Positions 44,396-56,088 of a DNA stretch of 64,000 nt are shown one piece after another (position 1 is the stretch's first letter; the number at the start of each line of letters is the position of its first letter). The translations under genes were made by a program, and so were the position numbers. The DNA is from Streptomyces aureus (GTDB lineage Bacteria > Actinomycetota > Actinomycetes > Streptomycetales > Streptomycetaceae): assembly GCF_000725495.1 (NCBI RefSeq), contig NZ_JNZD01000023.1, positions 1-64,000 of the forward strand, read 5' to 3'. Below the pieces are notes generated by a model. That model made no database searches. It had not been told where the DNA came from and was given only the letters and a program-made list of their open reading frames with translations.

Positions 44396-46466
44396 TCACA
44401 GGCTCAGCTCCGGATGCAGCCGGTCGAGGGTCCACACCTGCCGGCGGCGGGCCGTGAGCGCGGTGAGCGCGAGCGCGCCCGCGGTGAAGGCCGCGAGGAC
44501 GAGACAGGCCGTCCGCACGGGCTCCAGTCCGCCGCCGGTGATGAGCCTGCGGAGGGCCTCGACGATGTAACTCATCGGCAGGTAGGGGTGGATCGCGTTG
44601 AAGAAGCCCGGACTGGTCTGGACGGGGTACGTGCCGCCCGCCGAGGTCAGCTGGAGCATCAGCAGGGCCAGGACGAGGATCCGGCCCGCCGCCCCGAAGC
44701 GCGCGTTCATCCACTGCACGATCGCCGCGAAGCAGGCCGTCACCAGGAACAGGAAGCCCACCGTTCCCGCCGCCCGGGCCATCTGGAGCCCGATCGCCCA
44801 GTGCAGCACCGCCATCAGGGCGGCCGTCTGCAGGACGCCCACGACCGCGACCGGCAGCCACCCCGCCAGCGCGATGCGCCAGGCCGAGGCGCCCGCGGCC
44901 AGCGCCCGCCGGTTCAGCGGCTGGATGAGCATGTACGCCACCATCGCGCCGACCCACAGGGACAGCGGGATGAAGTAGGGGGCGAAACCGGTGCCGTAGT
45001 TGGGCGCCTTGTGCAGGTCCCGGGAGGCCATGCGCACCGGATCGGCCATGACCTCGGTGCGCAGGTCGCGGTCGGGCTTGTCGTAGTCGGGGATCCGCCC
45101 GGCGCCGTCGTGCAGACCGCCCGCGAGTTTCCCGGAGCCGCCGACGAGCTTGTAGAGACCGCCGTCGAGACCGTTCGCGCCCGTCCGCAGTCGGCCGACG
45201 CCCTTGTCCAGGTCGGCCGCGCCGGTCCGGGCGGTGCCGAGGCCGGAGTGCAGCCGCTTGGCCCCGCGGGCCACGGCGGTGGCGCCTTCGTTCAGCTTGT
45301 CGATCTTGGAGACCGCGTCGTCGAGGTCCTCGGACAGATGCGGCGAGCGGGCGGCGAGCGCGCGGGCCTGCTTCTCCAGGGTCGCGAGGTTCTTGTCCAG
45401 GGCGTCGAGATCGCCGTCCTGGTCGTCGACCAGCGCGTTCACGTCGTCGGTCACCTTGACGACGTCCTCGGCGGCGTCGGCGGCCTTCTTCAGCTCGGGG
45501 CACGCCGGGTCGGGGACGGGCAGGGTCTCGCAGCGCGAGCGGTGGACGGCGTTCAGCGCGTCGGAGGCGGTGCGTGCGCCCTTGGCCGCGGCCGGGGCCG
45601 TCTTCACCAGGGTGCCGAGGTTGTGGCGGATCCCGGCGGCCGAGTCGGCGACCAGCCGGGCCGTGTCGCCGATCGACTTCTCGTTGTCCTCGAGGAAGGG
45701 GCCCACCTCGCCCGCGAACCCGTCGACCTTGTCGGCCAGCGCCCGGGTGCCGTCGGCGACCTGGCGGGAGCCGTCCTCCAGGTCGCCCGCGCCCGAGTTC
45801 AGCCTGCGCAGGCCCCCGGAGAGCTTTCCGCTGCCCTTCTTGGCCGCCTCCAGGCCGTCCGCGAGGTCCTTGGAGCCCTTCTTCGCCCTGCCCAGGCCGT
45901 CGTTGAGCCGGTCGGCACCCTCGGCCGCCTTCACGGTCTTGCCGTGGATGTCCGAGAACGAGATGAAGATCCTGTCCAGGAACGAACGCGAGGCCTTCGT
46001 GGAGGCGGCCGTCCGGACCTCGCTGAACACCGTGCGGGAGATCTGCCCGACGATGTAGTTGTTGGCGTCGTTCGTCCGCACCTGGAGCGCGCTGGTCTCG
46101 GGTGAACTCCCGGAACTGGACGCGATCCTGCGGCTGAAGTCGCCCGGCATGGTGAGGGACAGGTAGTACGTGCCGTCCTCCACGCCCTTGCGGGCCTCGG
46201 CCGAACTCACCTCGTGCCACTCGAAGGTGTCGCTGTCGCGCAGCCCCTCGGTGATGGTGTCCCCGACGGTGACCCTGCGACCGCCGGCCGTCGCGCCCTC
46301 GTCGTCGTTCACCAGCGCCACGGGGATGCGGTCGAGACGGCCGTACGGGTCCCAGAACGACCAGAGATAGAGCGCGCCGTACAGCAGGGGCAGCAGCAGG
46401 AGCGCGACCAGGGCGGCGCGGGGGAGCTTGCCCCGGCCGAAGCGGCGGAGTTCGAGAAAGGCCAGT

Positions 46467-46480
<14 letters not shown>
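44396..46480 (-). CDS. YhgE/Pip-type ABC-2 membrane protein
   Basis: 694 residues from ATG 46480. One membrane helix near residues 20-42 is followed by a large external segment (about 43-480) with many Gly/Leu-spaced heptad-like repeats (SGKLSGGLRRLNSGAGDLEDGSRQ). Five membrane helices close the protein (about 485-680). This is the architecture of YhgE/Pip proteins: phage infection protein and type VII accessory EsaA-like exporters. It starts 14 nt inside the end of the upstream ATPase gene. A transported substrate is unknown; induction by a TetR ligand suggests export of a toxic or secondary metabolite. Confidence 0.9.
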
Positions 46481-47420
<940 letters not shown>

Positions 47421-47452
47421 AGCTCCCCCATCCCCGGGAACACATCGAACCC

Positions 47453-47480
47453 TTTTTGAACTGACTGGTCAGTGCAAAAA
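47453..47480. promoter_or_regulatory. TetR operator of the ABC-YhgE-tetR operon
   Basis: Arms 47453-47465 and 47468-47480 pair at 12 of 13 positions around a central TG; the core is ACTGAC-TG-GTCAGT. It ends 33 nt before the GTG at 47420, in the promoter zone, with poly-T and poly-A at its ends. It is the natural binding site for the TetR protein encoded at the end of the operon. Confidence 0.8.
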
Positions 47481-47595
47481 CTAACCCGAACTTTCGATCG
47501 AAGCAAAACCGCAGGTCAGAACGGATTGTCAGTGGCATACCGCACGATGGGCACATACGGCCACAGTGCCGTCACACGACGACAGGAGGTTCGTC

Positions 47596-48162
47596 ATGGC
47601 CAGCTCGTCCGCAGCCGCCGCCCGTCGGCGCCGCGCCACCGGCCCTGCCCCCTCACTGACCGGACCGGCGGGCGACGTGCACCCCGTGCTCCGCCGGGCC
47701 ACGGCCCCGCCCGCCGCCCTCGACCTGCTCTCCCAGGCCCGCGCCGGACTCGACGAGGCGGCGGCGCTGGAGACGTCCAACGAGCGTTATGCGACGGCCC
47801 ACTTGGCCGCGCTCCGCACAGCCGCCGCGGTCCTCGCCGCGCGCGCCCGCCCCGAGCCCGCCTCCCGGCGCCGGGTCAGGATCCGCAGCGCCTGGGAGGT
47901 CCTTCCCGAGATCGCGCCCGAACTGACCGAATGGAGCGCGCTGTTCGCCTCCGGGGCCACCCGCCGTGCCCGCGCCGAGGCCGGAATCCAGGGGGCGGCC
48001 ACCACCCGCGACGCCGACGACCTGATCCGCGACGTCGCCATGTTCCTGCGCCTCGTCGAACGGATGCTGGTGCTCCAGCCGGTGCTGCCCCAGCCCCGCC
48101 CCGACGGGGACGGGGAGCGGGACCGGGGCGGCAGGGACAGGGGGATGCCGGACGCGGGCTGA
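47596..48162 (+). CDS. SAV_6107-family HEPN-like protein
   Basis: 188 residues from ATG 47596 with ACAGGAGGT in good position. The centre (about 38-150) is all helical: LDLLSQARAGLDEAAALETSNERYATAHLAALRTAAAVLAARARP, then a segment ending in a DDLIRDVAMFLRLVERML helix. This fits the HEPN-like family named after S. avermitilis SAV_6107. Many HEPN proteins are RNases with an RX4-6H motif; I do not see a clear RX4H here, so this may be a non-catalytic member. The tail is charged and disordered. Function unknown. Confidence 0.8.
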   Translation: MASSSAAAARRRRATGPAPSLTGPAGDVHPVLRRATAPPAALDLLSQARAGLDEAAALETSNERYATAHLAALRTAAAVLAARARPEPASRRRVRIRSAWEVLPEIAPELTEWSALFASGATRRARAEAGIQGAATTRDADDLIRDVAMFLRLVERMLVLQPVLPQPRPDGDGERDRGGRDRGMPDAG

Positions 48163-48374
48163 CCGGCGCGGGACCCGGCGGAGCGGGGGCCACGGCGCAC
48201 GGGCGCGGCCGGCCGTCCTCCGTGTGCTGCTCGCGCTGTTCGGCGCGCGTGGGACGGGGGCCCGGTCGCGGTGGCGGAGGCAATAGGGTGGAGACGCCTG
48301 CTGCCTCCCCGCCGGGAGGCTCGAAGATCGCTCCGCCGTTCGAACGGCGGTGCCGCGCCGAGGAGTCAACTGCC

Positions 48375-49145
48375 GTGTCGGACCCGATGCGCCCCCGCGC
48401 TTCTCTCCGTACCGCCGTCGTCTGGGAGGTCCTCAAGGACGCCCTGGACCGTCAGGTCAAGGCCTCCGGACGGGAGTCGCTCGACGTGCTCGACACCGGC
48501 GGCGGCAGCGGCAACTTCGCCGTGCCCGTGGCCCGCCTCGGACACCGCGTCACGGTCGTGGACCCCAGCCCCAACGCGCTGTTCGCGCTGGAGCGCCGGG
48601 CCGCCGAGGCCGGAGTCGCCGACCGGGTGCAGGGCGTCCAGGGCGACGCCCACGGTCTCTTCGACGTGGTCGAGCGCGGCCGCTACGACGCGGTGCTGTG
48701 CCACGGCGTCCTGGAGTACGTCGACGACCCCGCCGAGGGCGTCCGCAACGTGGTGGACGCGCTGCGCCCCGAGGGCGTCCTCAGCCTGCTCGCCGCGGGC
48801 CTGGGCGGAGCCGTGCTGGCCCGCGCCCTCGCCGGGCACTTCAAGGAGGCCCGGCACGCGCTCGACGACCCGGACGGACGATGGGGCGCGAGTGATCCCG
48901 TTCCGCACCGGTTCACCGCCGAGCAGCTCACCTCCCTGGTCGCGGGCGCCGGCCTGCACGTGGCCGCCGTGCACGGTGTCCGGGTCTTCGCGGACCTCGT
49001 GCCGGGAGTCCTGGTGGACACCGAGCCGGGCGCACTGGACGCCCTGCTGAAGCTGGAGGCCGCGGCGGCCGAGCTCACCGCGTTCCACTCGGTGGCCACG
49101 CAGCTCCATGTTCTCGGTGAGGCCCGCGGGGCCGCCGAGGCCTGA
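48375..49145 (+). CDS. SAM-dependent class I methyltransferase
   Basis: 256 residues from GTG 48375 with GAGGAG 9 nt upstream. Motif I is LDVLDTGGGSGNFAVPVARLGHRVTVVDPSPNA, post-I is the Asp in VVDPSP, motif II QGDAHGL and III AVLCHGVLEYVDD, as in Methyltransf_11/25 enzymes close to tRNA carboxymethyluridine methyltransferase-like proteins of actinobacteria. The substrate is not evident. It follows the HEPN gene and precedes DUF3040 in the same direction. Confidence 0.88.
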   Translation: MSDPMRPRASLRTAVVWEVLKDALDRQVKASGRESLDVLDTGGGSGNFAVPVARLGHRVTVVDPSPNALFALERRAAEAGVADRVQGVQGDAHGLFDVVERGRYDAVLCHGVLEYVDDPAEGVRNVVDALRPEGVLSLLAAGLGGAVLARALAGHFKEARHALDDPDGRWGASDPVPHRFTAEQLTSLVAGAGLHVAAVHGVRVFADLVPGVLVDTEPGALDALLKLEAAAAELTAFHSVATQLHVLGEARGAAEA

Positions 49146-49419
49146 GCGGCTCCCGTGGCGCGCCGCTGATCAGGGGCTCGGCGGCAGATGGAGTACGCCA
49201 CAGACCACCCGATCGAGTGCTCGGCGCCGTATGATCGGGGGAGACCGTCCGGCATGACGGGCCGTTCGCTGGGGAATGCACGCCTCAGCGCATCGGGGCG
49301 CCGTGTTTGGGTTCCGGTCGGTGAATTGGCGTAGAGGGCGGGTTTCACGGGGCCGATTCCCTGCCTATCCTGAAGGGGACCCCCGGTCGCCCCGGCGACT
49401 GCACGATGAGGAGGACTCC

Positions 49420-49815
49420 GTGCCGCTCTCGGAGCACGAGCAGCGAATGCTCGAGCAGATGGAGCGAGCGCTGTACGCCGAAGATCCCAAGTTCGCGACA
49501 GCGCTTGAGGGAAGCGGGCTGCGTACGTACACCCGGCGACGGGTCTACCAGGCGGTCGCGGGCTTCCTGGTGGGTATCGCGCTCCTCATGGCTGGAATGG
49601 TCGCGGTTCAGATCTGGCTGAGCGTGGTGGGCTTCCTCGTCATGCTGGGCTGTGCGGTGCTCGCCGTCACCGGTTGGCGCAAGGCTCCCAAGCCGGGTGA
49701 GCAGCCGGGCGTTCCCGGTTCGTCCGCCGCCCGCCGTCAGAGCCGACCCCGCCGTTCCATGATGGACCGGATCGAACAACGCTGGCAGCGTCGTCGCGAC
49801 GAGCAGGGCGGCTGA
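49420..49815 (+). CDS. DUF3040 membrane protein
   Basis: 131 residues from GTG 49420 with AGGAGG 6 nt upstream. The start PLSEHEQRMLEQMERALYAEDP is the hallmark of DUF3040. Two membrane helices (about 45-65 and 68-88) and a basic Arg/Gln-rich tail follow. The family is conserved in actinobacteria near the division cluster (M. tuberculosis Rv2169c) and may link membrane and wall synthesis, but has no proven role. A very strong hairpin ends it. Confidence 0.9.
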   Translation: MPLSEHEQRMLEQMERALYAEDPKFATALEGSGLRTYTRRRVYQAVAGFLVGIALLMAGMVAVQIWLSVVGFLVMLGCAVLAVTGWRKAPKPGEQPGVPGSSAARRQSRPRRSMMDRIEQRWQRRRDEQGG

Positions 49816-49843
49816 GCCTCCCGCGCCGCGGACACAGACCTTT

Positions 49844-49885
49844 GTGAGGGGGCGTCCACCCGGATCCGGGTGGACGCCCCCTCAC
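49844..49885. terminator. Strong bidirectional terminator
   Basis: Perfect 20-bp arms 49844-49863 and 49866-49885 around a central AT (GGATCC at the tip), between the DUF3040 gene and the convergent transglutaminase operon. The remaining bases to 50082 show nothing else. Confidence 0.9.
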
Positions 49886-50082
49886 GCGTAGGTACGAACC
49901 CCCTCCGAAACGCACCCCGCCCGGCGGCTCCGGTGCACCGGCTGTGGCCCGTCACCGCCCTGGTGCACGGCCCGGCACGGCCCCCTCGGCGGTCCCGGGC
50001 CCTGCCCGCGTCGCTCCTCCCGGACGCCTCGGCCCCCGCCGCGCACGGTCTTGGTGCGGGACGGGGGCCGAGGCCGGTGACG

Positions 50083-52470
50083 TCAGCCGTTCTGGCTCGA
50101 CGGGCGCTGGAACAGGGCCCGCCGGCGGGCGGCCAGCCGGGTTCGCAGGCGCGTCCGGAAGTCCGAGAACCTCCAGATCACCCGGACGGCCGAACGAGGC
50201 GCGAGCAGAGCGCGCAGCCGCGCGGGACGGCTCGCACCGGCGCCGAAGGACTTCCCGACCAGGCGCGCGTCGTTCGCGAGACCCGCCACCGGACGGGGGC
50301 GCGGGGCGTAGAGAACCTGCTCAACGGCCTCGGCCAGCCGGTGCACCGCGGCCGCGGCGTCCGGCTCCAGCTTGCCCAGCCTGATGATCCGCTCGGCCGT
50401 CCTCCTCGGGGTCCCCGACTCCTCCGGCGCGATCCCGTGGTCCCACGCCGTGTCGGTCACCTCCGCCCAGGCGCCCAGCGTGTGGGCCGCCACCTCCGCC
50501 TCGGAGCGGCCGTGACCGCCGAGCCGGACCGCCCGCACCCGCGTCCGCCACATCAGCGGCAGCAGCAGCACTCCCAGGACCAGGAGAGCGCCCAGCGTGC
50601 CGAGGACCAGCCCGGTCCAGTGCCCGTCGTCCTCCCGGGGACCGATCGCCGCCGCCGAGGACTGGTCCGGGCAGGCCGCCAGCTTCCGCAGCTTCGGCGA
50701 GCAGCTCTCGCTCGCCGACGGCTCGGCCGAGGGCGCCGCGGACGACGAGAACGTCGGCTTCGGGGCCGCGGACTCGGCGCTTCCCGGCGTGAACTGCTGG
50801 GTGTACGACGGCACCGAACCCCGGCTCGGGGTCGGCTCGAAGCGGGTCCAGCCCACGCCCTCGAAGTACAGCTCGGGCCAGGCGTGCGCGTCCCGCAGCC
50901 CCACCGACATCGAACCGTCCGCCTGCGGAGTGCCCGACGTGAAGCCCACCGCCACCCGGGCGGGAATCCCGAGCGTCCGCGCCATCGACGCCATCGCGAA
51001 GGAGAAGTGGACGCAGAAGCCCTCCTTCTCCTTCAGGAAGTTGGCGATCGCCCGGGCCCCGGTGCCGGCCTGCACCTGGGTGTTGTAGCGGAAGTCGCCG
51101 CTGACGGCGAAGTAGTCCTGGAGCTTGACCGCCTGCTCGTAGTGGTTGGCCGACCCCGCGGTCACCTTCCGGGCCGTCTTCGCCACCACCTCGGGCAGCG
51201 ACGCCGGAACCCTGGTGTACTCGCGCTTCATCGCGGGCGAGGGCTCCGGGGCGGTCGCCAGCTGGTGCGCGGTCGGCTCCACCATCAGGCTCGTGACCTC
51301 GTACTGCACGCCACGGGTGTTCTGCCCGTGGTCGCCGTTGAGGGTGCGCCCGACGGGTTCGTAGCGCCAGCTGCCGCTGATGTCCACCTTGCTGGCCGGG
51401 TACGGCATCGGCAGCCAGTCCTGCGCGTACCAGTCGGCCGCCGCTATCCGCGTCCGGACGGTGGCCCGCTTGACCTCTCCGGAGAGTCCGGCCGGGGCCG
51501 GGAACGTCCCCGGCACGTCCTCGGTGTGGCGCCGGGTCGGTTTCCACGCGGTGCCGTCGAAGTCGTCCAGCGAGACGATCCGCAGATACATGTTCTGGGT
51601 GTCGGAGGTGTCCGTGCGGTACGTCATGACCGTGCGGTCCACGTCGACGTTCAGGTTGTCGCGGAGCGCGACCAGCGCGTTCACCGAGGAGATCGGCCCG
51701 TTCCCGGCGCCGTTGCCGTAACCGCGCCCCGCGGCGTCCAGCAGACCGCCGTCGAAGGTGGGCAGGGCGAGCGGCACGAACAGGGCGACGCCGAGCGCGA
51801 CCGCGCCGATCCGCCGCCCGGTGCGCACGGGCGCGACCGCACCGCTCGCGGGTGCCGGGCCGGGTGTCCTGGCCGCTCCGCCGAAGACGCGGCCCCACTG
51901 GGAGAGCCGGTCCCGGCTCTCGGCGAGCAGCAGCATCAGATAGCCGGCGGCCGCGAGCAGGAACCACAGCCAGGCCGCGCCGCCGCCGGAGAGGCCCGCG
52001 GCGACCGAGTACAGGGCGAGCAGCGGAAGACCCGCGGGCGCGGCGCTGCGGTAGGTCACCGCGAGGGTGTCCACCGCGAGCCCGATCACCAGGACACCGC
52101 CGACCACCATCAGCCGGATCCCGTCCGACAGCGGGGCCGGGATCGAGTACCTGCCGACGTCGTCCGCGCCCGCCCGCAGCAGCGCCGAGAAGTGCTGGAA
52201 GGCCTCGGGTCCGGGGACGATCCCGGCGAGGGCCTGGTGCCGGGCGAAGGCCAGCGTCAGCAGCATCAGCGTCACCAGCGCCTGCACCGCCACGGTCAGC
52301 GGCCGGGCCAGCGGGACCCGCCGGGCCAGGGCGCCGACGCCGGTCTGCAGGGCCAGCAGGAACGCCGCCTGGAAGATCCAGGTCGCCGGGCTCACCAGCG
52401 GCAGCAGCGCGCACGACGTCAAAAGTGTGGCCGCCGCCGCGCACAGCGCCAGCCGGGCCCGCCCGCTCAT
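50083..52470 (-). CDS. TgpA-family transglutaminase-like membrane protein
   Basis: 795 residues from ATG 52470, which overlaps the DUF58 stop (ATGA). Seven or so membrane helices occupy the first 250 residues. The extracytoplasmic transglutaminase core has Cys in EGFCVHFSFAMASM, His in DAHAWPELYF and the acid in WTRFEPTPS, where Glu takes the usual Asp place. One further helix near residue 620 and a cytoplasmic DUF4129-like tail follow. With MoxR and DUF58 proteins it forms a conserved module thought to modify or assemble envelope proteins. Confidence 0.92.
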   Translation of the reverse strand: MSGRARLALCAAAATLLTSCALLPLVSPATWIFQAAFLLALQTGVGALARRVPLARPLTVAVQALVTLMLLTLAFARHQALAGIVPGPEAFQHFSALLRAGADDVGRYSIPAPLSDGIRLMVVGGVLVIGLAVDTLAVTYRSAAPAGLPLLALYSVAAGLSGGGAAWLWFLLAAAGYLMLLLAESRDRLSQWGRVFGGAARTPGPAPASGAVAPVRTGRRIGAVALGVALFVPLALPTFDGGLLDAAGRGYGNGAGNGPISSVNALVALRDNLNVDVDRTVMTYRTDTSDTQNMYLRIVSLDDFDGTAWKPTRRHTEDVPGTFPAPAGLSGEVKRATVRTRIAAADWYAQDWLPMPYPASKVDISGSWRYEPVGRTLNGDHGQNTRGVQYEVTSLMVEPTAHQLATAPEPSPAMKREYTRVPASLPEVVAKTARKVTAGSANHYEQAVKLQDYFAVSGDFRYNTQVQAGTGARAIANFLKEKEGFCVHFSFAMASMARTLGIPARVAVGFTSGTPQADGSMSVGLRDAHAWPELYFEGVGWTRFEPTPSRGSVPSYTQQFTPGSAESAAPKPTFSSSAAPSAEPSASESCSPKLRKLAACPDQSSAAAIGPREDDGHWTGLVLGTLGALLVLGVLLLPLMWRTRVRAVRLGGHGRSEAEVAAHTLGAWAEVTDTAWDHGIAPEESGTPRRTAERIIRLGKLEPDAAAAVHRLAEAVEQVLYAPRPRPVAGLANDARLVGKSFGAGASRPARLRALLAPRSAVRVIWRFSDFRTRLRTRLAARRRALFQRPSSQNG

Positions 52471-53824
52471 ACGCCACCCCCCGAGGTAGTCCCCGTCGAC
52501 GCCACATGGGTGCGCTGACGGTCCGCCTCGCGCCACAGGTCGGCGAGCGAGGCCCCCCGCGGCACCTTCACGGCGGTCCAGCCCGCCTCGCGCAGCATGC
52601 GCAGCGGGTCCGTGCTCTCGTCCGACGGGCCGGGCACGTCGGACGGCTCCCGCACCCAGGAGTCGCTGTCCAGCACGAAGGCCACTGCCCCGCCGCTGCG
52701 CCGGCGCATCTTGCCGAGCACCGCGGCCTGCTCCTCGTCAAGATCGCCGAGGAAGGCGATCAGCAGTCCTGCGTTGCCGCCGCGCAGCACCTCGTACGCC
52801 CGGGAGAGGCCCGTGCCGTCCGAGTGGTCGACGACGGCGAGCGTGTCCATCATCATCCCGGCCGTGTCCGCCGACTCCTGGCTCGAGCCGGCGAACCCGT
52901 CGGCGCCCTCGCCGGGCACCGAGCTGCCGGTGTCGGTCAGCAGGCGCACCGAGAAGCCGCGTTCGAGCATGTGCAGCAGCGTGGACGCCGCTCCCGAGAC
53001 GGCCCATTCGAACGCCGAGTCGGGTCCCGCGCCCTGGTAGGCGATGCCCCGGGTGTCCAGGAGCACCGTGCAGCGCGAACGCTGGGGCTGCTCCTCGCGG
53101 CGGACCATCAGCTCGCCGTAGCGGGCGGTGAGCCGCCAGTGCACGCGGCGCAGGTCGTCGCCGTAGCGGTACCCGCGCGGAATGATGTCGTCCTCGCCGG
53201 CCAGCGCGAGGGAGCGCTGGCGTCCGTCGCCGTACCCCTGCGCCTCACCGGTCAGCCGCGCCGGCGGCAGCCCCTCGACCCGCGGGATGACGGTCAGGGT
53301 GTCGTACGCCGAGAAGGAGCGGGTCAGCTCGCACATGCCGAACGGGTCGGTCAGCCGCAGCTGGAGCGGGCCCAGCGGATAGCGGCCGCGCAGGTCCGAG
53401 CGCACGCGGTACGAGACCTCGCGGCGGCCGCCGGCCTCCACCCGGTCCAGCACGAAGCGCGGGCGCGGGCCGAGGACGTAGGGCACCTTGTCCTGGAGCA
53501 TCAGCAGGCCCGTGGGCAGCCGGGAGATGTTGTCCATGCGCAGGTGCACGCGGGCCTCGGAGCCGGCCGGTACCCGCCCGGGGGAGAGGCTCCGGCTGCC
53601 CGCGACCCGGTAGCGGGTGCGGTACAGCACGGTCGCGCAGACCAGCGGCAGCACCGCGAGGAGCAGGCCGACCCGCAGCAGGTCGCTCTGCCCGAGGACG
53701 TACGCGCAGATCATGGCGGCCACGCCGGCCGCCAGGAACGAGCGGCCGCGCGTGGTGAGACCGGCGAGCGCGGTGCGCAGCCCGCCCTTGTCCTCGGCGG
53801 AGTGTTCCGCGCTCGCCTGCGTCA

Positions 53825-53825
<1 letters not shown>
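52467..53825 (-). CDS. DUF58 protein of the MoxR module
   Basis: 452 residues from ATG 53825 with GGAGG five nt upstream; the GTG one codon earlier is too close to that site. Two N-terminal membrane helices (about 30-75) are followed by a beta-rich stretch and the DUF58 core with DIIPRGYRYGDDLRRVHWRLTARYGELMVRREEQ, then a VWA-like domain with VLLDTRG and FLGDLDEEQ. DUF58 proteins are client or adaptor proteins of MoxR ATPases. The start overlaps the moxR stop by one base (TGATG). Confidence 0.92.
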
Positions 53826-54850
<1,025 letters not shown>

Positions 54851-55114
54851 CCGGCCCTCCTCGGCCCGTTCGGGCCGACGCCCTGTGCGGACCGGCCCAC
54901 CCCGAAACACGGGCACCACGCGCGAAAGGTTCCGCGTGACGCCACACCCGCATTCTTGTTGCCGTTACCGGTTCGTGTCATCCGCCTGTGGACAAGTGGC
55001 CGCGATATGTCAGTTCTTACGGTCCTTTGGCCGGCGGACGGCCGGGGTTTTCGTGCTGAGAAGGGTCCCACGAGCTGCGGAGAGCCGGCGACCGGGGCCT
55101 TCGGCGGGACCGGG

Positions 55115-55663
55115 TCAGGCGGGGTCGATCTCCCGCAGCAGACCCGTCGTGACGTCGAAGACGAAGCCGCGGACGTCGTCGGTGTGCACCAGGAAGGGGG
55201 AGGTGCGCACGCGCTGCATCGACTGCCGTACGTCCTGGTCGACGTCCCGGAAGGCCTCGACCGCCCACGCGGGGCGCTGGCCGACCTCCATCTCCAGGTC
55301 GTGCCGGAATTCCTCGGTGAGGGACTCCAGACCGCAGCCGGTGTGGTGGATGAGGGCCACGCTGCGGGTGCCGAGGGCCCGCTGGCTGATGGTGAGGGAA
55401 CGGATCACGTCGTCCGTGACCACGCCGCCCGCGTTGCGGATGGTGTGGCAGTCGCCGAGGCGCAGGCCGAGTGCGGCGTGCAGGTCGAGGCGGGCGTCCA
55501 TGCACGCGACCACGGCGACCCGCTGTACGGGGCGGGCGTCCATCCCGGGGTCGGCGAAGGCGGCGGCGTACTTACCGTTCGCCTCGACGAGACGGTCGGT
55601 GATCGAGTGCTCCCCGCCTATGGCGTCTTCGGGCTCGGCGGGAACGGATGCGGAAGTCGTCAT
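55115..55663 (-). CDS. Beta-class carbonic anhydrase
   Basis: 182 residues from ATG 55663. Zinc ligands are Cys54 (VVACMDARLD), His107 and Cys110 (HHTGCG), with the catalytic Asp56-Arg58 pair. The short form without a C-terminal extension and with RNAGG matches actinobacterial beta-CAs such as Rv1284. It hydrates CO2 to bicarbonate in the cytoplasm. TAACGT on the minus strand (55671-55676) ends 7 nt before the ATG, so the message is probably leaderless. Confidence 0.93.
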   Translation of the reverse strand: MTTSASVPAEPEDAIGGEHSITDRLVEANGKYAAAFADPGMDARPVQRVAVVACMDARLDLHAALGLRLGDCHTIRNAGGVVTDDVIRSLTISQRALGTRSVALIHHTGCGLESLTEEFRHDLEMEVGQRPAWAVEAFRDVDQDVRQSMQRVRTSPFLVHTDDVRGFVFDVTTGLLREIDPA

Positions 55664-55839
55664 GGCTGCGACGTTACTGGTCACGTGTGGGCGAGGCCTG
55701 TTGTGAGAGGGGACAAAGAATGTCATCGCGACTTGTTGTGAGGTAATCCACACGGGCGGTGACGAGGTGCCCGTTCGGGTGATTCTTCCGGATCCGCCGC
55801 TTCGGTCCGGGCGCCGTCCGCGACGCGCATGCCGGTTGA

Positions 55840-55867
55840 TTGACCGCGCGACACCGTGGACTAAAGT
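55840..55867 (+). promoter_or_regulatory. Promoter of the division and cell wall cluster
   Basis: TTGACC (55840-55845), a 16-nt spacer and TAAAGT (55862-55867) form the best vegetative promoter in the window. It would give a leader of about 215 nt before ATG 56089. An in-frame GTG at 55876 lies 8 nt after the -10 box, but codons from there to 56089 use A or T in about a third of third positions, unlike real genes here, so I regard it as leader. Confidence 0.65.
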
Positions 55868-56088
55868 GACGCGAAGTGGGAGGCGAGGCTCTCCCCGCTG
55901 GACTGTTTTCCCTGGAGACCCGGCGACCTTCCGGACTCTCCCCACGTGCGCGGCGCGTACGTACGGCTCGGCCTCCTCCCGCTCCCGGTCGGCCGACGCC
56001 ACTCATCCGGCGCCGGCGGACCTCCCCTTCCCGAGCGGGTGGGGACCCGGCGGTGCGTATGGCCGCGCCGGACCTGAGAGGGCCCGGA

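Noticed and set aside
55876..56088. N-terminal extension of RsmH from GTG 55876
   Set aside because: The position after the -10 box would allow a leaderless start, but about a third of third positions are A or T and the sequence is unlike any RsmH; kept as leader.
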